NCBI RefSeq assembly: GCF_900215315.1
Contig: NZ_OBEB01000005.1
Location: forward strand, 186,001-250,000
Source of the DNA: Arsukibacterium tuosuense
GTDB taxonomy: Bacteria; Pseudomonadota; Gammaproteobacteria; Enterobacterales; Alteromonadaceae
Length of the DNA stretch: 64,000 nucleotides
Direction of reading: 5' to 3'
Positions 35,348 to 44,062 of the stretch are shown here, piece after piece. The notes beneath the pieces were generated by a model, which saw only the letters and a list, made by a program, of their open reading frames with translations, was not told the origin of the DNA and made no database searches. The number at the start of each line of letters is the position of its first letter. Position 1 is the stretch's first letter. The translations under genes and the position numbers were made by a program.

Positions 35348-36133
35348 TTAATGACCACTGACGTTACTGGCCAGCAGTTGCGGCCGGTAGGTGCTGAGTG
35401 CAATATCAATAGCAGTTTGTTTTAAGGCTGCAATGATAGCAGTGATTGGCTGTTTGCCAAACACCGCCAGCGGCCCGGTAGCGCCAACGGCCGCCACCAC
35501 CTGGCCGTGTTCGTTACGAACCGGCGCCGCCAGACAGCGCACATCATTGTGATATTCCATTTCATCGCCAGCATAACCCCGGGCCAGTACCCGCTGTAAT
35601 TCGCTATATAATTGAGCCGGTTCAGTCAGGCTGCGCTTAGTGCGACTGACAAAAAGCCCGGCTGCAGCCAGCTCGTCCAGCTGATCCAGGTGATGATGTG
35701 CTAAAAATACTTTGCCAGCTGCCGAGCAGTTAAAAGCCGCGACCGTGCCCGGTCTGGCCGCCAGGCGCAGCGGGTTAGGGCTGTCGCATACTTCAACCAA
35801 CAGGGCGCCTGTGGCATGCGGCAATGCTAAATGACAACTTAAGCCCGTTTTCAATGCCAGTCGCTGCAGACAAGGCTGCGCCTGTTGCGACAGACGTTGT
35901 GAGCTCAGCACATTTAAGCCCAGCTTAAACAACTGGGCGCCAACCTGATAGCGTTTACCTTGTTTTGCCAGCACTTTCTCCTGGCAAAGGGTTTGCAATA
36001 TCCGAAACGCGGTAGTGCGCGGCAACGCCAGGCGCTGTTCCAGCTCTGTTAAACTCAGCCCCTGCTCTGACTCGCTGACCAGGCTGATAATACGACAGGC
36101 ATTGGCCAGATTAGGAATAACATAACTTACCAT
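35348..36133 (-). CDS. IclR-family regulator (KdgR-like)
   Basis: A 261-aa regulator with an N-terminal winged helix (ISLVSESEQGLSLTELEQRLALPRTTAFRIL) and a C-terminal effector domain containing FNCSAAGKVFLAH and GYAGDEMEYHNDVRCLAAPV. IclR proteins control pectin catabolism in enterobacteria (KdgR), and this one is encoded just after the TRAP genes and before the LacI gene. Its own operator was not recognised in the window. Confidence 0.87.
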   Translation of the reverse strand: MVSYVIPNLANACRIISLVSESEQGLSLTELEQRLALPRTTAFRILQTLCQEKVLAKQGKRYQVGAQLFKLGLNVLSSQRLSQQAQPCLQRLALKTGLSCHLALPHATGALLVEVCDSPNPLRLAARPGTVAAFNCSAAGKVFLAHHHLDQLDELAAAGLFVSRTKRSLTEPAQLYSELQRVLARGYAGDEMEYHNDVRCLAAPVRNEHGQVVAAVGATGPLAVFGKQPITAIIAALKQTAIDIALSTYRPQLLASNVSGH

Positions 36134-36175
36134 CAGTTCTCTCCTGCCCTGTTAATGATATAAGAGCCAATGCTG

Positions 36176-37471
36176 TTAAAACCCAAACTGCGCTGGCAAC
36201 CATTCACTGATCGCCGGAATATAAGTCACCAGCATCAGCACCACAAACATCGCTAAGTACAGCGGCATCAGCGGTTTAATAATGGCCTCTATCCGGGTTT
36301 TGGCAATGGCGCAACTGACAAACAACACGCTACCCACCGGTGGGGACACCAGGCCGATTGACAAGTTAAGCACCATCATAATGCCAAAATGCAGTGGGCT
36401 CATGCCAAGCTCTACTGCAACCGGCAAAAATATCGGGGTGAAAATCAGTACTGCCGGGGTCATGTCCATAAAGGCTCCTACCAGCAATAAGATCAGGTTA
36501 ATCATCAGCAAAATCAGTAACGGGTTTTCACTTATGGTCAGCATAGCCGCACTAATCGCCTGCGGAATTTGCTCATAAGACAAAATCCATGACATGGCTG
36601 ATGAGGTGGCAATCAGTGCCATAACAATAGCCGTTGTTTCCGCCGCTTTCATCAGTACTGCCGGCAGCTCAGAAGTTTTCACTTCACGGTATATCCCCAC
36701 CGCTAAAATAAGCGAATACACCACGGCTATAGCACCCGCTTCAGTGGCGGTAAAAATGCCACTGATGATGCCGCCGATAACCAGAAAGATCATAAATAAA
36801 CTGGGCACAGCGGCAGCAATTTTTTGCACCACCAGTTTAAATGGTAGCCGGGCGCCGACCGGATAGCCCTTTATTTTGGCGTAGCCAGCACAGACAATCA
36901 TTAATGAGATACCCAACAAAATACCCGGCAGGTAGCCGGCAATAAACAATGCGGCTATCGATACCCCGCCGCTGGCAATGGCGTACACAATTAAAATATT
37001 ACTGGGCGGGATTAACATGCCGGTGGTGGCAGCTGCTGCGGTCACCGCCGCGCTGTAATTGACGTCGTAACCCTGCTTTTTCATTTCCGGCAGCATAAAA
37101 CTGCCAATGGCCGAGGTTGCGGCGACTGCCGAGCCGGAAATGGCCCCGAAAAACATACAGGACACCACGTTTACCAGCGCTAAGCCACCGGGTAGCATAC
37201 CGATCAGTGCCATTGCGCACTCAATTAAGCGCTTGGCAATGCCACCGCGGCCCATAATAAGCCCCGACAAGATAAAGAACGGGATAGCCAGTAAGGCAAA
37301 ACTGTTAATACCCCCGGCCATCCGCTGGGCCATGGTAGTCACAGCCGGCATAAAATCGACACTGAGCAAAATAGTGGCAAGAGTGGCCAGGCCAATACAA
37401 AATGAGATAGGTACGTTTAACAGCAATAAGCCAAAAAATACCAGTAATAAAACTAAAATGGCTAATTCCAT
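36176..37471 (-). CDS. TRAP transporter large permease (DctM)
   Basis: A 431-aa membrane protein of the DctM family with about twelve helices, including NVPISFCIGLA, FFILSGLIMGRGGIAKRLI and the C-terminal GLVSPPVGSVLFVSCAIAK. With DctQ and DctP it forms a Na+- or H+-driven TRAP importer. It overlaps dctQ by one base. Context indicates galacturonate or unsaturated oligogalacturonate as substrate. Confidence 0.92.
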   Translation of the reverse strand: MELAILVLLLVFFGLLLLNVPISFCIGLATLATILLSVDFMPAVTTMAQRMAGGINSFALLAIPFFILSGLIMGRGGIAKRLIECAMALIGMLPGGLALVNVVSCMFFGAISGSAVAATSAIGSFMLPEMKKQGYDVNYSAAVTAAAATTGMLIPPSNILIVYAIASGGVSIAALFIAGYLPGILLGISLMIVCAGYAKIKGYPVGARLPFKLVVQKIAAAVPSLFMIFLVIGGIISGIFTATEAGAIAVVYSLILAVGIYREVKTSELPAVLMKAAETTAIVMALIATSSAMSWILSYEQIPQAISAAMLTISENPLLILLMINLILLLVGAFMDMTPAVLIFTPIFLPVAVELGMSPLHFGIMMVLNLSIGLVSPPVGSVLFVSCAIAKTRIEAIIKPLMPLYLAMFVVLMLVTYIPAISEWLPAQFGF

Positions 37472-37971
37472 CAGTGTACTCCCTTCACAACCGGCAGGCT
37501 TTGGTTAGTGGCCAGCGCATACAGCTGACATACCCCGTAAAATGCTATCAGCACCCCGGATAACGGAATGGCCAGATAGATATAAGCCATTTTAATATCC
37601 AGCGCCGCCGACATCTGATTCAGCTCATAGGTCAGCCTTACCAGATTGCCACCACCGACTACCATTACCGCTACCGCAAACGATGCCACAGCGGCAGTCA
37701 GCACAAACGCTACCCGGCGTCGTCCCGCCGGGCTGAATTTCTGGGTAACAATATCCAGCCCCAGGTGCACGCCAGTGCGATACGCAAAAGCAGCGCCTAT
37801 CATGCCTATCCAGATCAGTAAGGTACGTGACAGCTCTTCGGTCATTGAACTGGGAGCATTGAGCACAAAGCGTGATACCACCTGCCAGCACACGACCAGC
37901 ACAATAGTCGCCATCAGAAAAGCCAGAAACCATTTTAAGGCGTTATCAATAAGCTGCATTAACTTAATCAT
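37471..37971 (-). CDS. TRAP transporter small permease (DctQ)
   Basis: A 166-aa protein with four transmembrane helices and the DctQ motif SRFVLNAPSSMTEELSRTLLIWIGMIGAA (residues about 31-60, quoted in part as family signature). It overlaps dctP by 8 bases and dctM by 1 base, so the three TRAP subunits are translationally coupled. Confidence 0.92.
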   Translation of the reverse strand: MIKLMQLIDNALKWFLAFLMATIVLVVCWQVVSRFVLNAPSSMTEELSRTLLIWIGMIGAAFAYRTGVHLGLDIVTQKFSPAGRRRVAFVLTAAVASFAVAVMVVGGGNLVRLTYELNQMSAALDIKMAYIYLAIPLSGVLIAFYGVCQLYALATNQSLPVVKGVH

Positions 37972-38974
37972 TTGCTGCCTCCGACTTTTCGGCTAAGGCG
38001 GCAATTTGCTGCAGCACCGGGCCAATTTCTGTTTGCTGTAAACTCTGATGAAACGGCTTTACTGCGTCGCGAAAGGGTTGTTTATCGGGGTAAATTACTT
38101 TCACCCCGGCGGCTTTTACTGCTGCCAGCGCCTGCTCTGATGCTTCGGCCCAGGCCTCACGCTGATACACCACTGAATCGTCCGCAGCCTGTTGCAACCA
38201 TTGCTGTTGTTGGCTGGTTAAGCCCTGCCACACCGCCAGACTGACTATCATCACATCGGGCACGGCAGTATGTTCATCCAGGGTGTAATACTTACTCAGC
38301 TCATAATGACGGGATAAATAAAAACTGGGCGGGTTATTCTCTGCGCCGTCTACCACCCCTTGCTGCAATGCTGTGTAGAGCTCACCCCAGTCCACCGGTG
38401 TCGCCGCGCCCCCTAAGGCCTCTACCATTTTCACCGCAGTCTGGCTGGCCAGTACCCGGAATTTCTTACCGCGTAAATCGGCCGGGCTGTTAATTTCGGT
38501 ATTGGTTGAATAGAAACTGCGACTGCCGGCATCATAATAACCCAGGCCACGCAAGCGGGCAGGCTCAAGATCCGTTAATAACTGCTGGCCGGTCGGGCTT
38601 TCCAACACCCGCCACAGGTGGGCGTTGTCGTTAAAAATATAAGGTACACTAAACACGCGCATTTGCGGTACAAAGCTCTCCACCGAGCTGGCCGACACTT
38701 TGGTCATGGCTAAGCTGCCGATTTGCAGCAACTCTATCAGTTCGCGTTCATTGCCCAGCTGGCCGCCGCTGTATATTTCTACCTGCATACTGCCATCTGA
38801 ATAGTGCTGCAACCGCTCGCCCATTAACACCATGGCTTTATGCACCACATGCTCCTGATCGAGGGTATGCGCCAGGCGCAACGTCACGTGCTCCTGCTGC
38901 GGCTGACAGCCACTAAGCCAGATACTGGCCAGCAGCAACAGGCCCGTGGTGGCCTGGCGGGTAATTTTCTTCAT
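37964..38974 (-). CDS. TRAP transporter substrate-binding protein (DctP), lipoprotein
   Basis: A 336-aa extracytoplasmic binding protein. The start at 38974 (MKKITRQAT) is chosen over an upstream Met because AGGACGAG precedes it and a lipoprotein signal with lipobox LSGC follows directly. The DctP core shows LRLAHTLDQEHVVHKAM, GGQLGNERELIELLQIG, the carboxylate-binding Arg region KFRVLAS, and GVVDGAENNPPSFY. Lipid anchoring is less common in this family than a free periplasmic form. Confidence 0.9.
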   Translation of the reverse strand: MKKITRQATTGLLLLASIWLSGCQPQQEHVTLRLAHTLDQEHVVHKAMVLMGERLQHYSDGSMQVEIYSGGQLGNERELIELLQIGSLAMTKVSASSVESFVPQMRVFSVPYIFNDNAHLWRVLESPTGQQLLTDLEPARLRGLGYYDAGSRSFYSTNTEINSPADLRGKKFRVLASQTAVKMVEALGGAATPVDWGELYTALQQGVVDGAENNPPSFYLSRHYELSKYYTLDEHTAVPDVMIVSLAVWQGLTSQQQQWLQQAADDSVVYQREAWAEASEQALAAVKAAGVKVIYPDKQPFRDAVKPFHQSLQQTEIGPVLQQIAALAEKSEAAND

Positions 38975-39066
38975 ATCTCGTCCTGCCCTGTTGCCAAGCA
39001 TGGCATGTCTTACTGCATGCCTTACTCAATAAAAATAGTGCTGCAGCGATACTGCAGCTGTCGCAT

Positions 39067-39909
39067 TTATTTCATCGCGCTGGCCGGGAATTTATCCATA
39101 TCGTGATAATCAAGGTTCTCACCCGCCATACCCCAGATAAAGGCATAATTGCTGGTACCACAGCCACTGTGGATAGACCAGGCTGGTGACACCACTGCTT
39201 GCTCGTTTGCTACCCAGATATGCCGGGTTTCCTGGGGCTGGCCCATGAAATGACAAACCCGTTGCTCACTTTCAAGGTTAAAATAAAAATAGGCTTCCAT
39301 CCGCCGGTCATGCTGATGCGCTGGCATAGTATTCCAGACACTGCCTGGCTTAAGCACCGTTAAGCCCATCTGCAGCTGACAGGTTTCCACCACATCGTTA
39401 ATCATTAGCTGGTGAATAGCCCGCTCGTTCGAGGTTTCCAGCGAGCCCATCTGCAGTACGGTGCAATTATCCATGGTCAGATGTTTGGTAGGAAAAGCAT
39501 GGTGCGCAGGCGCGGAGTTTAAATAGAACTTCGCCGGCTTACCTGCGTCAGCGCTGTGAAAGCTGACGTCGCGTGCACCCATGCCAATATAAAGCGCTTC
39601 AGTGTTCTTTAACTGGTAACGCTCGCCATCGACGCTGACCGTACCGGTTCCGCCGACATTAATAATGCCAAGTTCACGCCGTTTTAAAAAATACTCGGCC
39701 TTTAACTGCTCTGGTGCCGCCAGTTGCACCGGGCCCGCCACCGGCACCGCACTGCCGACGATCACCCGCTCGTAATGGGTGTAACACAGCACCAGTTTGT
39801 CAGCCTGCATCAGATTATCGACCAGAAAATGCTGGCGCAGCTCGTCAGTATCGTAGTGTTTCACGTCGTCCGGATGAGTCGGGTAACGGCTTTCATATAT
39901 TGTTGTCAT
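39067..39909 (-). CDS. kduI: 5-keto-4-deoxyuronate isomerase
   Basis: A 280-aa cupin that converts 5-keto-4-deoxyuronate (from unsaturated galacturonate) to 2,5-diketo-3-deoxygluconate. The zinc ligands lie in PAHQHDRRMEAYFYF and SIHSGCGTSNYAFIWGMAGEN; the N-terminal YPTHPDDVKHYDT is typical. ATG at 39909 has GAGG before it; longer forms overlapping kduD lack the family start. It follows kduD by 28 bases. Confidence 0.96.
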   Translation of the reverse strand: MTTIYESRYPTHPDDVKHYDTDELRQHFLVDNLMQADKLVLCYTHYERVIVGSAVPVAGPVQLAAPEQLKAEYFLKRRELGIINVGGTGTVSVDGERYQLKNTEALYIGMGARDVSFHSADAGKPAKFYLNSAPAHHAFPTKHLTMDNCTVLQMGSLETSNERAIHQLMINDVVETCQLQMGLTVLKPGSVWNTMPAHQHDRRMEAYFYFNLESEQRVCHFMGQPQETRHIWVANEQAVVSPAWSIHSGCGTSNYAFIWGMAGENLDYHDMDKFPASAMK

Positions 39910-39937
39910 AGTAACCTCATAAAAATTTGTTAAGAAT

Positions 39938-40696
39938 TCAGCGGGCCAGCCAGCCGCCATCGACAGCCAGCACATGGCCGTTGACGTAATCGCTGGCAGC
40001 AGATGCCAGAAATACCGCTGCGCCGGCTAAATCTTCCGGCTCGCCCCAGCGTGCAGCCGGAATACGGGCGGTAATGGCGGCATTACGCTCAGTGTCGGCT
40101 TGCAATGCCGCGGTATTGTCGGTGCGAAAATAACCCGGGGCTATCGCGTTTACCTGAATATTGTGATGTGCCCATTCATTAGCAAGCGCTTTAGTTACCC
40201 CGGCAATAGCGTGTTTACTTGCCGTATAAGCCGGTACTGTGATGCCACCGCTGTACGACAGCATCGAGGCGATATTAATAATTTTGCCTTGTTTGCGCGC
40301 TATCATCTCGGCTCCCAGCCGCTGACTCAGCAAAAAAGCCGCATCTAAATTTACCGCTATGACTTTATGCCACTCACTCATTGGAAACTGATGGGCCGGT
40401 GCCCGGAAAATAGTACCGCCACAATTAACCAGAATATCTATCTGGCCGATTGTCATGGCGTCTTTTGCTAATTGCTCAACAGCCTGTTCATCGCTTAAAT
40501 CAGCAGCCAGCGCGGTGGCCTTACCGCCAGCAGCAACTATTTTTTGCACCGTCTCCTGACAACCGCCGGCTGCGGAACTGGTACAAATCAGTTCAGCGCC
40601 CGCCCCGGCCAGTGCCACAGCTATCGCCTGGCCTAAACCACGGCTGGCCCCGGTTACCAGTGCCCGTTGCCCCGTCAGGGAAAATAATGCTGTCAT
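39938..40696 (-). CDS. kduD: 2-keto-3-deoxy-D-gluconate dehydrogenase
   Basis: A 252-aa short-chain dehydrogenase that reduces 2,5-diketo-3-deoxygluconate to KDG. TGASRGLGQAIA binds the nucleotide, NCGG is conserved, and Ser, Tyr and Lys of the active site are in IASMLSYSGG and VPAYTASKHAI. The ATG at 40696 has GGAGG five bases upstream; the in-frame TTG at 40708 is too close to that Shine-Dalgarno to be the start. It is the first gene of the kdu-TRAP-regulator operon. Confidence 0.94.
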   Translation of the reverse strand: MTALFSLTGQRALVTGASRGLGQAIAVALAGAGAELICTSSAAGGCQETVQKIVAAGGKATALAADLSDEQAVEQLAKDAMTIGQIDILVNCGGTIFRAPAHQFPMSEWHKVIAVNLDAAFLLSQRLGAEMIARKQGKIINIASMLSYSGGITVPAYTASKHAIAGVTKALANEWAHHNIQVNAIAPGYFRTDNTAALQADTERNAAITARIPAARWGEPEDLAGAAVFLASAASDYVNGHVLAVDGGWLAR

Positions 40697-40925
40697 CGCT
40701 GCCTCCAATTTTAAAATTAACAGATATAAGGTTGCTATTTGCCCGTGTGCTTTTGCTGATTGCCAGCGCTAAATTGTTCATATATGGAACAGCGCAAAAA
40801 ATAAAACAACCAAAATACTTATTTAAATACAACAACTTAATTCAATCTGACAGCCTTTTGTTACAATTTAAGCTGATTTTGTTTAAAGCATTAATTGACA
40901 GATTTTAGTTGATGGTGTTAGCTTT

Positions 40926-40941
40926 TTGCCATCGGTGGCAT
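40926..40941. promoter_or_regulatory. LacI-family operator in the kduD/TonB-receptor gap, site 1
   Basis: TTGCCATCGGTGGCAT matches the GH28-operon palindromes with one half-site change. It lies just after a possible -10 element. Confidence 0.7.
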
Positions 40942-40958
40942 AAAATTGCAAGCTTTTT

Positions 40959-40974
40959 TTGCCACCGGTAGACA
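40959..40974. promoter_or_regulatory. LacI-family operator in the kduD/TonB-receptor gap, site 2
   Basis: TTGCCACCGGTAGACA has one perfect half-site and one degenerate one. Its centre is 33 bases from site 1, the same spacing as the pair upstream of the GH28 gene. Confidence 0.65.
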
Positions 40975-41116
40975 AAGCGTTAACTCAGTATAGAAACGAA
41001 TTGGTAAACAAACAAATCAACAGGCAGCAATCTGTTTTGCTCCTGACAAAATCGAAAAAATGCCGGGCATGACTCAGGCTATGATAACAAGACAAATCAG
41101 GACGAGGTGAACACAC

Positions 41117-43888
41117 ATGGCTTATCGCAACACGCAATTTCGCCCTACCAAACTGGTAAGGGCTCTGACACTGGCTGGAATGGCAACGCTGCTTAGCGCG
41201 TCACCGGCGTTATTAGCACAGCAAACAGCTGAAACCACTCCTGAACAGGCGCAGGAACAAGAGATTGAAGTGATTACGGTAACCGGTAGCTTCCGCGACA
41301 GCCTGGCCAGTGCACTGAATCAGAAGCGTTATGCAACCGGTGCCACCGACACCATTAAAGCGGAAGATATTGCTGACTTTCCTGATCTTAACTTAGCGGA
41401 GTCACTGCAACGCCTGCCCGGGGTGGCTATTAGCCGGGTCGCTGGCGAAGGCCGGCAAATCTCCGTTCGTGGTTTAGGCCCGGATTTTACCCGGGTACGG
41501 ATTAACGGTATGGAAGCACAGTCAACCAGTGGCGGTACTGACGCCGTAGGCGGCGCTAACCGTGGCCGTGGTTTTGATTTTAATACCTTTTCGTCTGATT
41601 TGTTCAGTGAATTGACTGTGCGTAAAACCGCTTCAGCCAATATTGAAGAAGGCTCACTGGGTGCCACAGTAGACCTGCGCACCGCCCGGCCATTTGATTA
41701 TGACGCTATGACGTTTGCCGCCAATGTTCAGGCGGGCTACAACGATTTGTCGGAAGAAGTAGACCCGAAGGCCTCTTTCTTATTCAGCAATATTAACGAA
41801 GACAGCACCTTTGGTTATTTAATCTCAGCAGCGTTCTCTGAGCGCAATGTGATCGACGAAGGCGCCAGTACCGTGCGCTGGGATAATACCAATGATTTTG
41901 GCAGTTATCAGGGTAGTGCTGATGCGCCTGAACTGCAGGCAATTAACGATGCTTTCCGGCCACGCTTACCGCGTTACGATTCCTACACCCACAACGTAAA
42001 ACGGACCGGCGCGGCAGCAGCCTTTGAGTACCGGCCGACCATGGAAACCCGCTTTAATCTGGATATTCTGTATTCTAAAGATGATTCCAGCCGTAACGAA
42101 GTGTTCACCCAGGGCATTTTAAATAATAACGCCATTGGCGCAGCGATGAATGTGCTCGATTATGAAGTAGATAGCACCAACACCGTTACCTATGCCTCGT
42201 TTGAAAATGCCGTGGTACGCAATGAAAACCGTTACGACGAGTTATCTACCGACTTTTTGCAATTCACCTTGTCGGCGCAGCATCAACTAACTGATGATTT
42301 AAAAATTGACGGTATGATTGGCCGCGCCAAGTCAGAGTTTGATAACCCGGTGCAAACAACCATTGTTATGGAAAAGCGTGGCGTCGACTTCAGCTACGAT
42401 TATCGAGGTGCTAAACGCGATGCGCCTGAGCTGTTGTTTGGTGCGCCTATCTACGACCCGACCGGCTGGGCAACTAACAGCGTGCGCTTACGGCCGCTGG
42501 GCGCAGAAAACACCTTTGATAATGCCGCCGTTAATCTTGAATATGCACTGAGTGACAGCCTGACCTTACGCGGTGGTTTGCATTATAAAACCTTTGAATT
42601 TGAAACCCGTGAAGCACGGCGTCAATCAGAGAATACTGCCGGTATAGAGATGACGCCGGATTTAATTGCCAGCTACGATTCCGGTCTGGGTTCGCAAGGT
42701 CCCTGGCTAATCCCTGATTTAGCCGCAATCGACGCCCGCTATAATATTTACAGCAATACCGGTGATTTTGAAGTCAGCACCGATTTTCGCCGGGTAGATA
42801 ACTACTCTGCAGAGGAAGAAACCTTAGGCGCTTACCTGCAACTGGCTTTTGATACTGAAGTCGGTAATACCGTTATCCGCGGTGATGTCGGTGGCCGTTA
42901 TGTCCGCACCGATCAGTCTTCAACGGCATGGGCCACCGTGGGTGGTACGCCGGAACTGGTGACGGCAGAGCATGACTACAATGAGTTCCTGCCATCGTTA
43001 AATCTAGTATTTGAACCCATGGATGATGTTGTTGTTCGCTTTGGCTATGCCGAAGTCATGGCCCGGGCAGGTCTTGCCAGCATCCGGCCAAATGTGTCTG
43101 TGTCTGTGTCAGGCGGTGCCCGCAGCGTCAGCGGCGGTAACCCGACGCTGGAGCCGACTAAAGCCAAAACCTATGACTTAGGCCTGGAACTGTACTTTGA
43201 CAATGAATCGCTGTTGGGTGTTGCTGTGTTCCGTAAAGATATAGACAGTTACGTGCAGGGCCTGCGCGAAACCAAACCCTTTACTGAAACCGGCTTGCCT
43301 ATTCAGGCTGCCATTGATGCTTGTAATGCCGGCCCGGGTTATGGTGCCGCAACGGGCTGTACTGAGAATGATGAATGGCAAACTAATACGCCGTTAAATG
43401 GTCCTGGTGGTGATTTGTACGGTTTTGAAATTCAGTATCAGATGCCATTTAGCTTCCTGCCGGAATTCTGGGATCGCTTTGGTTTTATCGGTAACTTTAC
43501 CTATGTTAAAGCCCAGCTGGACTACGTAGACCGTGATGGCGTGATCCTGGCCACCCGTGATTTGCAGGGTCTATCACAAAATACCCATAGCGCTACCCTG
43601 TACTATGAAGATGAAAAATTCAGTGCCCGGGTGTCAATGGCCTACCGTGACAGATACTTAACCAATGCGCTGGGACGTAACAACAACGATATGGAAGGAA
43701 CCAATGCAACCCGCAATATCGATGCAGCCCTGTCGTACCAGCTGACCGATCAGTGGAAAGTGAGCTTTGAAGCGCTTAATTTAACTGATGAGGTTGACGA
43801 TCAGTGGGTAGATTCGAGCGGTAATCGCTTAACTTACTACCATGGTACCGGCCGTCAGTATTATCTGGGCGCCCAGTATAAGTTCTGA
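41117..43888 (+). CDS. TonB-dependent receptor, probable oligogalacturonide importer
   Basis: A 923-aa outer-membrane receptor. After a signal peptide (cleaved near LLAQQT) come the TonB-box-like IEVITVTGS, a plug domain (LAESLQRLPGVAISR, RQISVRGLGPDFTRVRINGM, about 60-190) and a 22-strand barrel ending ...YYLGAQYKF with C-terminal Phe. It belongs to the large carbohydrate-type receptors of Alteromonadales. Position at the head of a pectin-degradation transcript and behind LacI operators suggests uptake of oligogalacturonides; the ligand is inferred. Confidence 0.9.
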   Translation: MAYRNTQFRPTKLVRALTLAGMATLLSASPALLAQQTAETTPEQAQEQEIEVITVTGSFRDSLASALNQKRYATGATDTIKAEDIADFPDLNLAESLQRLPGVAISRVAGEGRQISVRGLGPDFTRVRINGMEAQSTSGGTDAVGGANRGRGFDFNTFSSDLFSELTVRKTASANIEEGSLGATVDLRTARPFDYDAMTFAANVQAGYNDLSEEVDPKASFLFSNINEDSTFGYLISAAFSERNVIDEGASTVRWDNTNDFGSYQGSADAPELQAINDAFRPRLPRYDSYTHNVKRTGAAAAFEYRPTMETRFNLDILYSKDDSSRNEVFTQGILNNNAIGAAMNVLDYEVDSTNTVTYASFENAVVRNENRYDELSTDFLQFTLSAQHQLTDDLKIDGMIGRAKSEFDNPVQTTIVMEKRGVDFSYDYRGAKRDAPELLFGAPIYDPTGWATNSVRLRPLGAENTFDNAAVNLEYALSDSLTLRGGLHYKTFEFETREARRQSENTAGIEMTPDLIASYDSGLGSQGPWLIPDLAAIDARYNIYSNTGDFEVSTDFRRVDNYSAEEETLGAYLQLAFDTEVGNTVIRGDVGGRYVRTDQSSTAWATVGGTPELVTAEHDYNEFLPSLNLVFEPMDDVVVRFGYAEVMARAGLASIRPNVSVSVSGGARSVSGGNPTLEPTKAKTYDLGLELYFDNESLLGVAVFRKDIDSYVQGLRETKPFTETGLPIQAAIDACNAGPGYGAATGCTENDEWQTNTPLNGPGGDLYGFEIQYQMPFSFLPEFWDRFGFIGNFTYVKAQLDYVDRDGVILATRDLQGLSQNTHSATLYYEDEKFSARVSMAYRDRYLTNALGRNNNDMEGTNATRNIDAALSYQLTDQWKVSFEALNLTDEVDDQWVDSSGNRLTYYHGTGRQYYLGAQYKF

Positions 43889-43896
43889 CGCTTAGT

Positions 43897-43923
43897 AGCA
43901 GGCCTTAATGGCCTGCTTTTTTC
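43897..43923 (+). terminator. terminator after the TonB receptor gene
   Basis: The hairpin AGCAGGCC-TTAAT-GGCCTGCT is followed by six T residues, 9 bases after the receptor stop codon. It may lower expression of the downstream esterase genes relative to the receptor. Confidence 0.85.
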
Positions 43924-43945
43924 TCCCAGCGACAAACCTTGCCCC

Positions 43946-43980
43946 GGTGGTACTGTCACAGGTGGTACTGTCACAGGTGT
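43946..43980. repeat. 15-base tandem duplication before the GH105 gene
   Basis: GGTGGTACTGTCACA occurs twice in tandem (43946-43960, 43961-43975) and starts a third time (GGTGT). No function is evident. Confidence 0.75.
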
Positions 43981-44062
43981 TAATGTTGCTTAATACCTTC
44001 GCGAGCCAGGGACGGCCCGATTTTTCTGACGGAACTCCAAGTTTATTAACAGGTATTTTATT

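Larger units (their letters stand above)
40697..41116. other. divergent control region between kduD and the TonB receptor
   Basis: This 420-base gap has no credible gene. It is AT-rich near kduD and contains two LacI-type operators (40926-40941, 40959-40974). TTGACA at 40895-40900, 17 bases before TTAGCT, is a weak candidate promoter towards the receptor whose start would fall within the first operator. TATGAT at 41080-41085 is a possible -10 element without a good -35. GACGAGG at 41101-41107 is the receptor's ribosome binding site. Confidence 0.5.
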
